Assembly (NCBI GenBank): GCA_958434805.1
Contig: CAUBDX010000013.1
Span: 1-64,000, forward strand
Direction of reading: 5' to 3'
From: an uncultured Phocaeicola sp.
Lineage (GTDB): Bacteria; Bacteroidota; Bacteroidia; Bacteroidales; Bacteroidaceae
Length of the DNA: 64,000 nucleotides
Shown here: positions 53,484-64,000 of the stretch, one piece after another
Position numbering within the stretch: the first letter of the stretch is position 1
Layout: each line of letters begins with the position of its first letter
Translations under genes and position numbers: made by a program
Notes under the pieces: model-generated
What the model saw: only the letters and a program-made list of their open reading frames with translations
The model's database searches: none
What the model was told of the DNA's origin: nothing

Positions 53484-56051
53484 TTATCTGTTAAACCAGC
53501 GTACGTAACAGAAGTCTTGGCGATGAGCCAAATCTGCATGTTTCGGGAACATACGGTAAGAAACCTTGAAGCTTCCTGAGTTAGAAAGCGCACATACCAC
53601 ACTGAAGGTATGGAGGTCGCCCTCACGCTTAACCATCTCCATCGGATTAACTTCGTAGATGTATTCCTTGCCTTCTGCATTGGTATAAGTAACTACCTGC
53701 TCAATACCTACTGCATCGTTCAAGCCTTTTTCATCGACTACACAAGTTACAGTGTATTCTTTTCCGCTTTCCAGCTTGCCCTGACACATATCCTGAGTTT
53801 CTTCAAGCGATACAATCTGAATATCATTCCATTTTGCAGCAACTTCTTCTTTCCATGCAGACAACGCCTTAGCTTTAGCAAAGTCATTAGCAGCCAACTC
53901 TTTGAAACGTTCAGCTTCTTTGGTATAGAATTTTGAATAATAATCATCCAGCTGACGTTTCATAGTATAATGAGGAGCAACCTGAGCGATAGAGTTCTTG
54001 ATTGTCTTAATCCAGCCTTCAGAATACCCCTTCTTGTTACGAGCGTAATACAAAGGCAAGATTTCAGTTTCAAGAATGCTGTAAATAGTAGCTGCATCCA
54101 GCTGGTCTTGATATTCTTGATTCTGGTAAGTACGTTTTTCGGTCAAAGCCCATCCTGCACCTTCACGGTAGCCTTCCAACCACCATCCGTCGAGTACAGA
54201 GAAGTTTACGATACCGTTCATCAGCGCTTTTTCACCAGATGTACCCGATGCTTCCAACGGACGAGTCGGAGTGTTCATCCAAATATCTACACCCGACACC
54301 AAACGACGAGCCAACTTCATGTCGTAGTTTTCAAGGAAGATAATCTTACCCATGAATTCCGGACGACGTGAAATTTCTACAATCTTCTTAATCAATCCCT
54401 GTCCGGCTCCATCATGCGGATGCGCCTTACCGGCAAACAAGAACTGTACCGGATAATCAGGATTGTTCACAATCTTAGCCAAACGGTCAAGGTCAGTGAA
54501 CAGCAAGTGAGCACGCTTATAGGTTGCAAAACGGCGAGCGAAACCAATCAACAACGCATTAGGATTAATCTTATCCATCAGAGTTACCACACGTGAAGGG
54601 TCTCCCTGGTTTTTCAACCATGTGTCGCGATACTGGTTACGTACATAGTTAATCAACTTGTTCTTCAAGGCAACGCGGGTGTTCCAGATTTCTTCATCGG
54701 GCACACTGTAAATCTTTTCCCAAATTTTCGGATTAGACTGGTCACTCATGAAGTTTTTGTCGAAATATTTATTATAAAGCGCCTTCCATTCAGATGCACA
54801 CCAAGTAGGGAAGTGTACGCCATTGGTTACATAACCCACATGGTTTTCTTCTGCGAAATAACCTTTCCAGATTCCGGCAAACATTTCCTGAGAAACTTTT
54901 CCGTGTAACCAGCTTACTCCGTTTACTTCCTGACAAGTGTTGCAGGCAAATGTAGACATACAGAAGCGTTCGTTCGGATCGCCCGGATTGATACGGCCCA
55001 AATCCATCAATTCCTGCCATGAAATACCCATGCGCTGCGGATATCCGCCCATGTATTTGCCAAACAAGCCTTCATCGAAATAGTCGTGACCTGCCGGAAC
55101 CGGAGTATGAACGGTATAAAGAGAAGAAGCACGAACCACATTCATAGCTTCTTCGAATGACATTCCACCTTCTACATAGTCGCACAGACGCTGTACGTTA
55201 CACAATGCAGCATGACCTTCGTTACAGTGATAGATATCTTTCTTGATACCCAGGCGTTTCAGCAAGAGTACACCACCGATACCTAACAAGATTTCTTGTT
55301 TTAAACGGTTTTCCCAGTCACCGCCATAAAGCTGGAAAGTGATTGAGCGGTCAAATTCACTGTTCATTTCATTATCTGTATCCAACAGATACAAAGGAAC
55401 ACGACCTACATTTACTCTCCATACATAAGCGTGAACATAGTAATCCAAGTATGGAACATCCAATACCAACGGATTACCGTTTTCATCGTTTACACGCTCC
55501 AAAGGAAGGCTGCCGAAGTTTTGAGCTTCATAGTTGGCAATCTGCTGGCCGTCCATTGACAAGCTTTGGCTGAAATAACCGTAACGGTAAAGGAATCCTA
55601 CCGCACACATATTTACGTTGCTGTCTGAAGCTTCCTTCAGATAGTCACCTGCAAGAACGCCCAAGCCACCTGAATAAATTTTCAATACGTGAGTCAAGCC
55701 ATATTCCATACAGAAATAAGCCACAGACGGACGGTTTTCATTCGGCTTTTCTGCCATATAAGCTTTAAACTTATTATAAATTGTATTGATACGCATCAAT
55801 ACATCTTTATCTGCAGATAAATCTTCAAGTTTTTCGTAGCTTAAGCGTTCAAGAAGTGCAACCGGATTTTGACCCACTACATTCCATAATTCCGGATCAA
55901 GTTCCTTAAACATTTCAGTTGCGTCGTCGTTCCAAGCCCACCAAATATTGCGAGCCATTTCCTCCAACATTTTCAGAGATTCCGGAATGCGAGATTTTAC
56001 ATTTACCTCTTTCCAGACAGGAGCATTCACATAATTAGTTTTGACTTTCAT
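53484..56051 (-). CDS. glgP: Alpha-glucan (glycogen/starch) phosphorylase
   Basis: An 855-residue GT35 phosphorylase of the shorter alpha-glucan phosphorylase group, releasing glucose-1-phosphate from glycogen. An N-terminal segment of about 100 residues precedes the catalytic domains. [26 protein letters not shown] and [11 protein letters not shown] lie in the first half. [12 protein letters not shown] and the pyridoxal-phosphate loop [14 protein letters not shown] (Lys near 607) lie in the second. A C-terminal beta-rich extension of about 100 residues follows. It lies 36 bp after the glycogen synthase gene in a two-gene operon. The proteins handle opposite directions of storage-glucan metabolism. 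Confidence 0.94.
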   Translation of the reverse strand: MKVKTNYVNAPVWKEVNVKSRIPESLKMLEEMARNIWWAWNDDATEMFKELDPELWNVVGQNPVALLERLSYEKLEDLSADKDVLMRINTIYNKFKAYMAEKPNENRPSVAYFCMEYGLTHVLKIYSGGLGVLAGDYLKEASDSNVNMCAVGFLYRYGYFSQSLSMDGQQIANYEAQNFGSLPLERVNDENGNPLVLDVPYLDYYVHAYVWRVNVGRVPLYLLDTDNEMNSEFDRSITFQLYGGDWENRLKQEILLGIGGVLLLKRLGIKKDIYHCNEGHAALCNVQRLCDYVEGGMSFEEAMNVVRASSLYTVHTPVPAGHDYFDEGLFGKYMGGYPQRMGISWQELMDLGRINPGDPNERFCMSTFACNTCQEVNGVSWLHGKVSQEMFAGIWKGYFAEENHVGYVTNGVHFPTWCASEWKALYNKYFDKNFMSDQSNPKIWEKIYSVPDEEIWNTRVALKNKLINYVRNQYRDTWLKNQGDPSRVVTLMDKINPNALLIGFARRFATYKRAHLLFTDLDRLAKIVNNPDYPVQFLFAGKAHPHDGAGQGLIKKIVEISRRPEFMGKIIFLENYDMKLARRLVSGVDIWMNTPTRPLEASGTSGEKALMNGIVNFSVLDGWWLEGYREGAGWALTEKRTYQNQEYQDQLDAATIYSILETEILPLYYARNKKGYSEGWIKTIKNSIAQVAPHYTMKRQLDDYYSKFYTKEAERFKELAANDFAKAKALSAWKEEVAAKWNDIQIVSLEETQDMCQGKLESGKEYTVTCVVDEKGLNDAVGIEQVVTYTNAEGKEYIYEVNPMEMVKREGDLHTFSVVCALSNSGSFKVSYRMFPKHADLAHRQDFCYVRWFNR

Positions 56052-56087
56052 ATTTTTTGTATTTAATGTAAATAATCTGTTTGTTTT

Positions 56088-57758
56088 TTATTTTAAAGAC
56101 TGACGCTGCATGGCTTTGCGCAGTGCTACATCGTATGCCTCATAATAACGGCTGATAAAGTGTTTCCACAGTGCTTTCTCTGCAATGGCTGCAGCATTTT
56201 TGCGAATTTTTTCAATTTCTTTTGCCGGGAGAGAAGAAAACTCGTCGATCGTATCACGAATGGCGTCTGCCACTTCCGAATAGTTATAATCAGTACGGTG
56301 AATCACCTTTACACCATCCTGCAAGGTTCCTACGTGTCCTTTCAAGGCATTCACCCAAAGTCCGAAACCTGCCAGATCAGTCGTTATAGTAGGCACTTTA
56401 AATGCTATACTTTCAAGCGGAGTGTATCCCCATGGTTCATAATAAGAGGGGTAAACAGTCAGGTCAGCACCAATAATCAAATCATAATACGGCACATTCA
56501 AGATACCGTCGTTTCCGTCTTGATAACACGGAACAAAGATAACCTTCACCTTTGAATCGGCTGCATTCGACATATTTAAATATTTCAACATGTCAAGCAC
56601 TTGATCATGGCTCATATTATGCAGCCAATGTGTCAAGAAAGGACATTCAAGAGGAGTGGTAAACTCTTCTTTACTGCTTAAGCGAGCAGCCAGGTCTTCT
56701 CTCACCTCTCCTACCCATCCGGGTACATTGATAAATGCCAAGACTTCTTTCTTCAGGCTTTTATCTCGTGTCAGACGGTTTAAAGATTCCAAATAGACAT
56801 TGATTCCTTTATTCTTAAATTCATAACGTCCACTTGTTCCTATAATCAGTGTTTCATCATCAAGTTTGGTTCCCAATAACTTATTTGCAACATTCAGCAA
56901 AACCTTTCTGGCTTTCTGACGCTTTAAACTAAAGCTTCTTCCTTTGGGAACAAAGTCGTCTTCAAAACCATTCATCAGAACCACATCAGCTTCTTTATCC
57001 AATAATTCTTTACACTCATTATTGGTAATATCGCTTACGGTTGTAAAACAGTCTACATGGTGGGCAGTCTGCTTTTCAATCGAATGTTTTGACTCCATAT
57101 TAAGCTCGCGCGCCATTTGGTCACCGTTATAAGCAAACAAATAATCATATAATGGTTTGTTATTTCCGGCAATAGAGCGGCCTATTGAAGTAGCATGGGT
57201 AGTAAAAATTGTTGCAATCGAAGGAACATGCTTCTGTAGGTACAAAGCCCCCAGACCAGTCATCCACTCATGTGCCTGATAAATAACTTTATCTGTCATT
57301 ACCAGATTAAAGCGATAGTAGCTTTCCACTACTTTACCTGCGGCATATGAAAACATAGAGGCTTCATCATAATCGCCATAAGCATGGAGCGAATCTACTT
57401 GATAATCTTCCCATGCCTGAGTATAAATTTCATTCTTTATCTGAAAGAAAGGTGTAAAGTTAACAAGAATGGCTATAGGATGTCCGGGAATATTCCAACG
57501 CCCGATTCGAACCTGTAAGTTGTCTTCACTTTGTGCATGTTCTCTCCATGCTCTCAACAGTTCTTCATCCTCATCAAACAAAGGATTTTCTTTTTCTCCT
57601 TCTCCAAAATCCGGTCCTATAAAAAAAACCCGGTCTGGAAAAGCATCCTGTAGTGTCTTTGCCCGAGTGGAAAGTACAGTGTAAATACCACCGACTTTAT
57701 TACAAACCTCCCAACTCGACTCAAAAATATAATCAGGAACTAAAAGGTGTTTATTCAT
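56088..57758 (-). CDS. Glycogen synthase (GT3-like)
   Basis: A 556-residue cytosolic glycosyltransferase of the eukaryotic-type GT3 glycogen-synthase group found in Bacteroidetes. Motifs: ESSWEVCNKVGGIYTVL near 14-30, QAHEWMTGLGALYL near 165, HSIEKQTAHHVDCFTTVSD near 230, and the GT-B nucleotide-binding YPSYYEPWGYTPLESIA near 435-452. It differs from bacterial GlgA (GT5), so I give no symbol. It elongates alpha-1,4-glucan from UDP- or ADP-glucose. It is first in the operon with the phosphorylase. A -7 box lies at 57786. Confidence 0.9.
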   Translation of the reverse strand: MNKHLLVPDYIFESSWEVCNKVGGIYTVLSTRAKTLQDAFPDRVFFIGPDFGEGEKENPLFDEDEELLRAWREHAQSEDNLQVRIGRWNIPGHPIAILVNFTPFFQIKNEIYTQAWEDYQVDSLHAYGDYDEASMFSYAAGKVVESYYRFNLVMTDKVIYQAHEWMTGLGALYLQKHVPSIATIFTTHATSIGRSIAGNNKPLYDYLFAYNGDQMARELNMESKHSIEKQTAHHVDCFTTVSDITNNECKELLDKEADVVLMNGFEDDFVPKGRSFSLKRQKARKVLLNVANKLLGTKLDDETLIIGTSGRYEFKNKGINVYLESLNRLTRDKSLKKEVLAFINVPGWVGEVREDLAARLSSKEEFTTPLECPFLTHWLHNMSHDQVLDMLKYLNMSNAADSKVKVIFVPCYQDGNDGILNVPYYDLIIGADLTVYPSYYEPWGYTPLESIAFKVPTITTDLAGFGLWVNALKGHVGTLQDGVKVIHRTDYNYSEVADAIRDTIDEFSSLPAKEIEKIRKNAAAIAEKALWKHFISRYYEAYDVALRKAMQRQSLK

Positions 57759-57785
57759 CTCATCTAATATTTTCTAAATCAGGCG

Positions 57786-57793
57786 CAAATTTA
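57786..57793 (-). promoter_or_regulatory. -7 promoter element of the glycogen operon
   Basis: The minus strand reads TAAATTTG, matching TAnnTTTG, 27 bp upstream of the synthase ATG. No clear -33 element was found. Confidence 0.5.
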
Positions 57794-57974
57794 CAAAAAA
57801 ACATTGAGCGTGAAAAGAAAGAGCTTTAGTTTTTTCACCCACAAGAGCCATATCAAAAAATATCAAATAAAAGATTTATGTTCTCTTTTCAGCTGTTGAA
57901 GCGAAACATTTATCTAACTGTAGCAAAACTCGTTTTTTTTCTTTTAACAACTTACTTTATAATATCTGTAAAAT

Positions 57975-58019
57975 AAAAGATGATATTCTAAGTAAGAAAA
58001 AATTAAAATATCATCTTTT
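57975..58019. repeat. 13-bp inverted repeat
   Basis: AAAAGATGATATT (57975-57987) is the exact inverse complement of AATATCATCTTTT (58007-58019) with a 19-nt spacer. It is not next to a gene end, so a simple terminator role is unclear. Confidence 0.55.
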
Positions 58020-58232
58020 ACCTCTAATTACCTCAATTTTCTCTTATTAAAGAGATTGATTTTCCTTTTTTTTAAAAAACCTCGGCATATCGCTTATCCC
58101 ATTCCATAAAAGTTCGCATTCAGCAAAATGCCTCCCGCCGAAAAACAAACTTCCCCGGTAATCGGCACTTGCTATAACTTCTCAATCTGTTATTTCACTC
58201 CTAATTGCAAGGATAAAACAGACAAGTATAGC

Positions 58233-58276
58233 AAAAAGTCCGCCCAAACAAGCCTCATGCTTGTCCGGACGGACTT
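58233..58276 (-). terminator. Terminator of the V-ATPase operon
   Basis: AAGTCCGCCC (58236-58245) pairs with GGACGGACTT (58267-58276), one mismatch, and ACAAGC/GCTTGT continues the stem. T residues follow on the minus strand. It lies 33 bp past the subunit K stop. Confidence 0.85.
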
Positions 58277-58308
58277 TTATTTCAAAGTTAAATTCGCGTC
58301 TGCAAAAC

Positions 58309-58776
<468 letters not shown>

Positions 58777-58801
58777 TTATTTTTAAGTTTTAATTTTACG
58801 T

Positions 58802-60607
58802 TTACTTTTTAAAAGGCTTATATTCTTTGCCGCCGCCTTCGTAACCGGCATTCTTAAAGAACTCCACAAATGTAAGACGCATGGGGTGAACCATCGCTCC
58901 TAACACATTCATGAAAATATTAATGGCATGACCAATGACAAATATCAGCACCATTACAATAGGACCGGCTATTACATTGTCCGGGCTCATTCCTACAGCT
59001 AAGCTATTAAACACGCTGGCCAAAATACCTCCGGATAATCCTAAGGCAAACAGACGGACATAAGAAAGAATATCTCCTAATAATCCTGTAGCCATATTAT
59101 AGCTGTCCCATAAACCTAAACCGAAGTTCACAAAGATATTTTTATCCGGACTATTATACAAGTAGGCCATCAAACCTCCCAATGCCAGGAATATCAGATG
59201 AATGTTACCACCCATCGGCATGAATCCCGGTACTGCAAAGGCAATGGCTGTACTGACTAATATCAGTAACCACCCAATGGTTCCCACCGCATATTTGAAT
59301 CCAAACTGAATAAACTGATTCACAGCCTTCAATATCATACCAAAAATAATCTGTACACCGCCTAATATCAGTGAGAGATTAAACATTTGCTGATTATCTA
59401 ATGACACTGCCTCTTTCAAACTTTGGAAGAAAGGCATTTGAATGTCATACAGATTGAAGCCAAAGCAAGTTCCGGTCAGAAGTCCGCATAACATTGTGGA
59501 AGCTCCTAAAAGCTGCACCAGTGTCAGCACCGGCTTCATCGTTGCACTGAGTTTTTTTGAAATCAAACGATAAATGGTCACAGCCAGCAGCATAAACAAG
59601 CCATATCCTGAATCGCCTAAACATAAGCCGAAAAAGAGCATAAAGAAAGGAGCAAAAAACGGAGTTAAGTCCAACTCATTATACTTCGGCAACATATACA
59701 AGCGCATAATCGGTTCAAAGAGCCGGAAGAATCCTGTGTTATCCAAGCAAATGGGTACATCGTCCTCTGGCTTCGGATCTGCTATCTCATAATATACTTC
59801 TGACTCGGCCAAAAAACGCTTAATCTCTTCTATACGCTCAGTTGGAGCCCATCCTTCAAGCAACATCAGCTTATTATCGGCCAGTACATCCGTACTCAAA
59901 ACTACTTTCGAAAATTCAATCTGTGCATACAGTTCAGCCTGTGCTACTTGCAAATCAGGAATAACCGTATCGGCAAGCTGCTTCAAACGGGCGTCTACCT
60001 GTTCCTGATCTTTATGAATCCTCTCCAAGCGTTCTCTTAAAGAAGAGAGTGAAGCTTCGGGCAGTCTTGCAGCCTCTACATCCAGCTCTACCAACAAGTG
60101 ATTGGGGGTAACAGTCACAAAGTAAACCTTTGCTCCCACCCGGTTTATGACAACCGCATTATACTGATCAATCCACTCTTGATTAAACTGCTTATCAGAA
60201 CACAGATAAAAACCTATCTGATAGCCGGCATCATGCAAACGCTTGATACTATCCAAATCAAAGTCTCCCCAAGGCTCAAGCAAAGCAATCTCTTTTTCGG
60301 CTGTCTGCATACGCTGAGAAAGATGCTGTACTTCTTGCTGCAAAGCTTCTAAGGTAAGCAAAGCCTCTTTTCCCTTTAAAGCATTGCCTGCATTTGAAGC
60401 AACAATTCCCTTCAACCCCTGCAAAAATTTAATCGCTGAAGCATAACGGGATGACCAGCGGATACTTTCTTGCAAAGCTGGATTTTCGGCTGTTCCCTGC
60501 GACTTCATCAGCACATGTATGACTCCTAAGTCACGAATCTGATTTAAAAATGCATCATATTCCTTATGATATACCAAAAAGGTAAGTTTCTTCATCTTAG
60601 CAATCAT
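58802..60607 (-). CDS. ntpI: V-type ATPase subunit I (membrane stator)
   Basis: A 601-residue a-type subunit. The N-terminal 300 residues are soluble, with coiled-coil segments (about 60-105 and 190-225) that connect to the peripheral stalk. The C-terminal half has seven or eight membrane helices, including GLCLGDSGYGLFM and a helix with the essential Arg in ILSYVRLFALGLSGG. It forms the ion half-channels against ring K. It overlaps subunit D by 4 bp and is followed by subunit K after 31 bp. Confidence 0.94.
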   Translation of the reverse strand: MIAKMKKLTFLVYHKEYDAFLNQIRDLGVIHVLMKSQGTAENPALQESIRWSSRYASAIKFLQGLKGIVASNAGNALKGKEALLTLEALQQEVQHLSQRMQTAEKEIALLEPWGDFDLDSIKRLHDAGYQIGFYLCSDKQFNQEWIDQYNAVVINRVGAKVYFVTVTPNHLLVELDVEAARLPEASLSSLRERLERIHKDQEQVDARLKQLADTVIPDLQVAQAELYAQIEFSKVVLSTDVLADNKLMLLEGWAPTERIEEIKRFLAESEVYYEIADPKPEDDVPICLDNTGFFRLFEPIMRLYMLPKYNELDLTPFFAPFFMLFFGLCLGDSGYGLFMLLAVTIYRLISKKLSATMKPVLTLVQLLGASTMLCGLLTGTCFGFNLYDIQMPFFQSLKEAVSLDNQQMFNLSLILGGVQIIFGMILKAVNQFIQFGFKYAVGTIGWLLILVSTAIAFAVPGFMPMGGNIHLIFLALGGLMAYLYNSPDKNIFVNFGLGLWDSYNMATGLLGDILSYVRLFALGLSGGILASVFNSLAVGMSPDNVIAGPIVMVLIFVIGHAINIFMNVLGAMVHPMRLTFVEFFKNAGYEGGGKEYKPFKK

Positions 60608-61209
60608 GACTCAGCCTCCTTTCTCTTTTCCTGGATAGACTTCAGAATTTTCTGTGATGATTTTGATAAGTTTTCTTCATCTTCCATGAAACGTTTAATT
60701 TTTCTCAGTGCATCTTGATAGCCAGGTATCTGAACCTTCTCAAAAAGATTAACTTTCTGAGTCGTTTTTTTACGCGCATGTTCTAATAAACTCAATTTAG
60801 CAAGTGTAAACTCCCGCTCAATAGCAGTCTGTGCCAAACCTTTCAACAGATGAATGCCGTCAGCATACCATTTCGGGGCACAAAACAGACTAAAAGGACG
60901 GATTGCAAAGTCAACCTCTTCCAATAAAGGAACCCGTACTCCTGCAATTTTACGAACGCCTAAATGAACATCTTTCACTTTAATTAATGAAGCATCAAAT
61001 TCATTCCAGAGTGCGAACATGGCTTCATACGCCTGAATCTGCTGTTCCAAGCGTTCCTCTAACTCACCTGCTTCAGTCTTGCACCGCTTTACCTCAAGCC
61101 GTAACGCACTTTCCTTATTCTTAATGATAGGCAACGTACGCACGCGAATCTTGAGCTGCTTTTCAAGCTGCTGCAACGAGGTTTTATTGTATTGAAATTT
61201 TATAGCCAT
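60604..61209 (-). CDS. ntpD: V-type ATPase subunit D (central stalk)
   Basis: A 201-residue mostly helical protein with long N- and C-terminal coiled coils (about 8-60 and 150-200) typical of the rotor shaft: LQQLEKQLKIRVRTLPIIKNKESALRLEVKR is at the start, written here as LEKQLKIRVR and KNKESALRLEVK. It links the A3B3 head to the membrane ring. It starts 18 bp after subunit B and overlaps subunit I by 4 bp. Confidence 0.92.
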   Translation of the reverse strand: MAIKFQYNKTSLQQLEKQLKIRVRTLPIIKNKESALRLEVKRCKTEAGELEERLEQQIQAYEAMFALWNEFDASLIKVKDVHLGVRKIAGVRVPLLEEVDFAIRPFSLFCAPKWYADGIHLLKGLAQTAIEREFTLAKLSLLEHARKKTTQKVNLFEKVQIPGYQDALRKIKRFMEDEENLSKSSQKILKSIQEKRKEAES

Positions 61210-61227
61210 TCTCTGTCAATTTATGAA

Positions 61228-62547
61228 CTACTTCTTCCAGTGTTGATCTACGAATTCTTTCTTGATGTTAACTTCTTCCGGCTTAAAGTATTTGCTGAAC
61301 AAGCCCCAAGTCACATCCAACATTTCAGTTGTATTCAAGTTTACATCGATAGCCAACAACTGATTTGCATAATCTTTAGCAAAAGCCAAAGCACGCTCAT
61401 CATAATTTGTCAAATCAAAACCATTCTCCATCTTTGTCTTCGCATTGGCAGCATCTGCATACAAGCGTACCGCAGCATTCATAACTTGAGGATGGTCTTT
61501 ACGGGTTTTCTTACCACTAACCAGCTGTTTCAAACGAGACAATGAGCGGAACGGGTCAACAATAACCTTACCTATATCACTGTCACGGCGCAAGAACAAC
61601 TGTCCTTCTGTAATATATCCGGTATTATCTGGTACAGCGTGTGTAATATCACCTCCCGACAAGGTAGTTACAGCAATGATCGTAATGGAGCCTCCGCTTG
61701 GGAACTGTACTGCCTTTTCATAAATTTTAGCAAGGTCAGAGTACAAAGAACCAGGCATAGAGTCTTTTGACGGAATCTGATCCATACGGTTTGATACAAT
61801 CGCCAGCGCATCTGCATAAGAAGTCATATCGGTAAGCAGAACCAAAATCTTCTGATTATGTTCCACTGCAAAATATTCAGCAGCAGTCAATGCCATATCC
61901 GGAATCAGCAAACGCTCTACCGGAGGGTTCTCTGTTGTATTAACAAAACTGATAATACGGTCAAGCGCACCTGCGTTTGAGAATACATTTTTAAAGTAAA
62001 GGTAGTCATCGTTCGTCATACCCATACCTCCCAAAATAATCTTATCGGTTTCAGCACGCAAGGCCACATTGGCCATAACTTGGTTAAACGGCTGGTCAGG
62101 ATCGGCAAAAAATGGAATCTTCTGTCCGGAAACCAATGTATTATTCAAGTCAATACCCGCTATACCGGTAGCAATTAATTCTGAAGGCTGTTTACGACGG
62201 ACTGGATTTACTGAAGGTCCACCGATTTCTACTTCCATACCCTCAATTTCCGGCCCACCGTCAATCGGGTCACCAAATGCGTTGAAAAAGCGTCCAGCAA
62301 GCTGTTCGCTTACCTTCAATGTAGGTGATTTGCCCAAGAATACCACTTCTGCATTAGTAGGAATACCTTCTGTACCCTCAAACACCTGAAGTGTCACCTC
62401 ATCTCCGGCAATCTTCACCACCTGAGCCAGTTTACCATTTACCATAGCCAATTCATCGTAGCCCACTCCAGTAGCCTTCAATGAACAGGTAGCCTTTGTA
62501 ATCTGGCTAATTTTCGTATATATCTTTTGAAAAGCTTTTGTTGCCAT
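61228..62547 (-). CDS. ntpB: V-type ATPase subunit B
   Basis: A 439-residue non-catalytic nucleotide-binding subunit of the V1 head. It has the RecA-like fold but no classical P-loop: the equivalent region reads LVSGQKIPFFADPDQPFN near 137. FVNTTENPPVERLLIPDMALTAAEYFA near 202 and MPGSLYSDLAKIYEKA near 258 are typical B-subunit segments. It lies 28 bp after subunit A and 18 bp before D. Confidence 0.95.
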   Translation of the reverse strand: MATKAFQKIYTKISQITKATCSLKATGVGYDELAMVNGKLAQVVKIAGDEVTLQVFEGTEGIPTNAEVVFLGKSPTLKVSEQLAGRFFNAFGDPIDGGPEIEGMEVEIGGPSVNPVRRKQPSELIATGIAGIDLNNTLVSGQKIPFFADPDQPFNQVMANVALRAETDKIILGGMGMTNDDYLYFKNVFSNAGALDRIISFVNTTENPPVERLLIPDMALTAAEYFAVEHNQKILVLLTDMTSYADALAIVSNRMDQIPSKDSMPGSLYSDLAKIYEKAVQFPSGGSITIIAVTTLSGGDITHAVPDNTGYITEGQLFLRRDSDIGKVIVDPFRSLSRLKQLVSGKKTRKDHPQVMNAAVRLYADAANAKTKMENGFDLTNYDERALAFAKDYANQLLAIDVNLNTTEMLDVTWGLFSKYFKPEEVNIKKEFVDQHWKK

Positions 62548-62575
62548 CTTTATTCACTGATTATAAGGTTTTTCA

Positions 62576-64000
62576 TTATTTGGTTTTTCTTTCGGCAACC
62601 AAATTCTGTAACTGTCTTTGGAATTCCACATACTGCTCTGAGCGGAAACGAGCATAGTTCATCTGCTTACAGATATTAATCATTTTCTTAAAGTAATCCA
62701 TTACTTCAATAAAATTGTCAAACTCAAAATCAGCATGACAAATATCAATAATCATATTTACTATCTCCTCCTGACGCTCCATAGGAGTAACAGCATCCAC
62801 TTCATCAAATGCATCCTGCTGCAGAATAACAAAATCGATCAGTTCTGATTTCCAGAAAATCACATGATATTCCACCGGAACTCCATCATCACCTAAAATG
62901 TTAATCTGTTCTGCGATTTCCTTACCACGAAGCAAACGTGTTTTCAGTTCATTAACCTTTCCAATCCATTCTCCGTTAATACGCTCAGTAATATAATCTT
63001 CAAATTCCGGATATTCCAAATACTTGGAATATGAATCGATTGGATTTACAGCCGGGTAACGTTTACGGTCTGCACGTTCTTGCTCCAATGCATAGAAACA
63101 GCGTGCCACTTTCTTTGTATTTTCAGTCACCGGCTCTTTTAAGTTACCTCCGGCTGGCGATACGGTTCCAATGAAAGTAATAGAACCGGTAGTACCGTTA
63201 TATAAGTGAACGAAACCTGCACGACCATAGAAATTGGAAATAATAGCAGATATATCCATAGGGAATGCATCAGGACCTGGCAACTCTTCCATACGGTTCG
63301 ACATCTCACGCAAAGCCTGCGCCCAACGAGAAGTTGAATCGGCCATCAGCAAAACTTTCAATCCCATTGCACGGTAAAACTCAGCCATAGTCATTGCAGT
63401 ATAAACAGAAGCCTCACGGGCAGCCACCGGCATGTTAGAAGTATTGGCAACGATAATGGTACGCTCCATCAATTTACGCCCCGTATGAGGGTCGACCAAT
63501 TCAGGGAATTCGGTAAAGATTTCAACGACCTCATTCGCACGTTCACCACAAGCTGCAATGATAACAATATCAGCTTCAGCCTGTTTTGAAATTGCATGCT
63601 GAAGTACAGTCTTTCCCGTACCAAACGGTCCCGGAATAAAGCCTGTTCCACCTTCAACAATCGGGTTAACCGTATCAATTACACGCACTCCTGTTTCCAG
63701 TAGTTTATAAGGACGGGGTTTTTCTTTATAATTCGTCATAGCCTTTTTTACGGGCCATTTCTGAATCATATTCACAGAAATATCTTTTCCATCTTTATCA
63801 GAAAGCACAGCAATGGTATCTTCAATAGTATATTCCCCCTCCGCTGCAATTGATTTCACTTTGCAAGTTCCATTCAACTGAAATGGAGCCATAATTTTCA
63901 AAGGCTGATGATTTTCCTCCACCTCACCTAACCATGTTGACGCTTCTACCTCATCTCCTACTTTGACAATCGGTTTAAAATGCCATTTCTTTTCCTTGTC
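62576..64000 (-). CDS. ntpA: V-type ATPase catalytic subunit A (5' end outside the window)
   Basis: Partial gene; the frame stays open to the window edge at 64000, so the first part of the protein (about 110 or more residues) is missing. The visible 474 codons include the non-homologous-region end (VGDEVEASTWLGEV), the P-loop GPFGTGKTVL, ACGERANEV, TIIVANTSNMPVAARE and ADSTSRWAQALREMSNRMEE. This subunit hydrolyses or makes ATP in the V1 head. The usual upstream partners (E, C or F homologues) would lie past 64000. Confidence 0.95.
   Translation of the reverse strand, partial: DKEKKWHFKPIVKVGDEVEASTWLGEVEENHQPLKIMAPFQLNGTCKVKSIAAEGEYTIEDTIAVLSDKDGKDISVNMIQKWPVKKAMTNYKEKPRPYKLLETGVRVIDTVNPIVEGGTGFIPGPFGTGKTVLQHAISKQAEADIVIIAACGERANEVVEIFTEFPELVDPHTGRKLMERTIIVANTSNMPVAAREASVYTAMTMAEFYRAMGLKVLLMADSTSRWAQALREMSNRMEELPGPDAFPMDISAIISNFYGRAGFVHLYNGTTGSITFIGTVSPAGGNLKEPVTENTKKVARCFYALEQERADRKRYPAVNPIDSYSKYLEYPEFEDYITERINGEWIGKVNELKTRLLRGKEIAEQINILGDDGVPVEYHVIFWKSELIDFVILQQDAFDEVDAVTPMERQEEIVNMIIDICHADFEFDNFIEVMDYFKKMINICKQMNYARFRSEQYVEFQRQLQNLVAERKTK

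Larger units (their letters stand above)
57759..58308. other. Intergenic region between V-ATPase K and glycogen synthase
   Basis: This 550-bp gap holds the glycogen promoter element, an inverted repeat at 57975-58019, a weak plus-strand TCTCTT/AAGAGA hairpin with a later T-run (58040-58072), and the V-ATPase terminator. No coding frame here looks real. Confidence 0.4.

Overview
The window looks like chromosome of a gut Bacteroidaceae species (Bacteroides or Phocaeicola type). The basis is a SusC/SusD pair beside host-glycan hydrolases, an ECF-sigma/FecR/outer-membrane-barrel trio, a NigD-like lipoprotein, V-type ATPase genes, and repeated promoters of the Bacteroides pattern (TTG/TTTG, about 19-21 bp, then TAnnTTTG). 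Base composition is moderately AT-rich, and the recD2 gene looks GC-richer than the rest. I recognised no rRNA, tRNA, CRISPR array or intact insertion sequence.

Layout. (1) 105-15235, minus strand: an island of nucleic-acid enzymes. A tight operon encodes an SF1 helicase with a C-terminal nuclease, a macro-like/NADAR fusion, RecD2 and a small protein. Next come a NUDIX hydrolase, a PLD-nuclease/SF2 helicase with DUF3427, and a 1615-residue exonuclease-RecQ-UvrD fusion. Between them lie gene remnants: a McrC C-terminus, a truncated HU gene, the first codons of an exonuclease gene, and a WYL-domain regulator. (2) 15839-18726: SDR oxidoreductase, ADP-ribosylglycohydrolase, DnaQ-type exonuclease, DUF4112 protein. 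(3) 19201-24946, plus strand: MATE exporter, then ECF sigma, FecR and an STN-containing outer-membrane barrel gene broken by one amber codon. (4) 25047-29879: a mosaic recD2 remnant, a radical SAM/SPASM protein, an aldose-epimerase-like protein and a GH3 beta-glucosidase gene, also broken by one amber codon. (5) 30095-36927: a 22-bp repeat array, a probable small RNA, a capsule-type exporter, a WecA-like initiating transferase, rfbA, rfbC and a DUF368 polyprenyl-phosphate transporter. (6) 37035-41381: guaA, a PepSY-like protein, a 23-bp repeat array and a two-component system. (7) 41571-52707: a polysaccharide utilisation locus (SusC, SusD, GH29 fucosidase, CBM9-GHL10 protein, PNGase F, NigD-like lipoprotein) that points to fucosylated host N-glycans. 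(8) 53484-57758: glycogen phosphorylase and synthase. (9) 58309-64000: V-type ATPase subunits K, I, D, B and the 3' part of A, with a Na+-type ligand set in subunit K.

The most interesting signals are the helicase/NADAR operon with its McrC remnant, the three-enzyme fusion, the mosaic recD2 copy, and two intergenic arrays of one degenerate 22-bp hairpin repeat that lie 23 kb apart, plus a third array of different sequence with a 23-bp period. Also notable are a 26-bp inverted repeat in the leader of the fucosidase operon, a candidate sRNA, and two separate amber lesions within 4 kb of each other.
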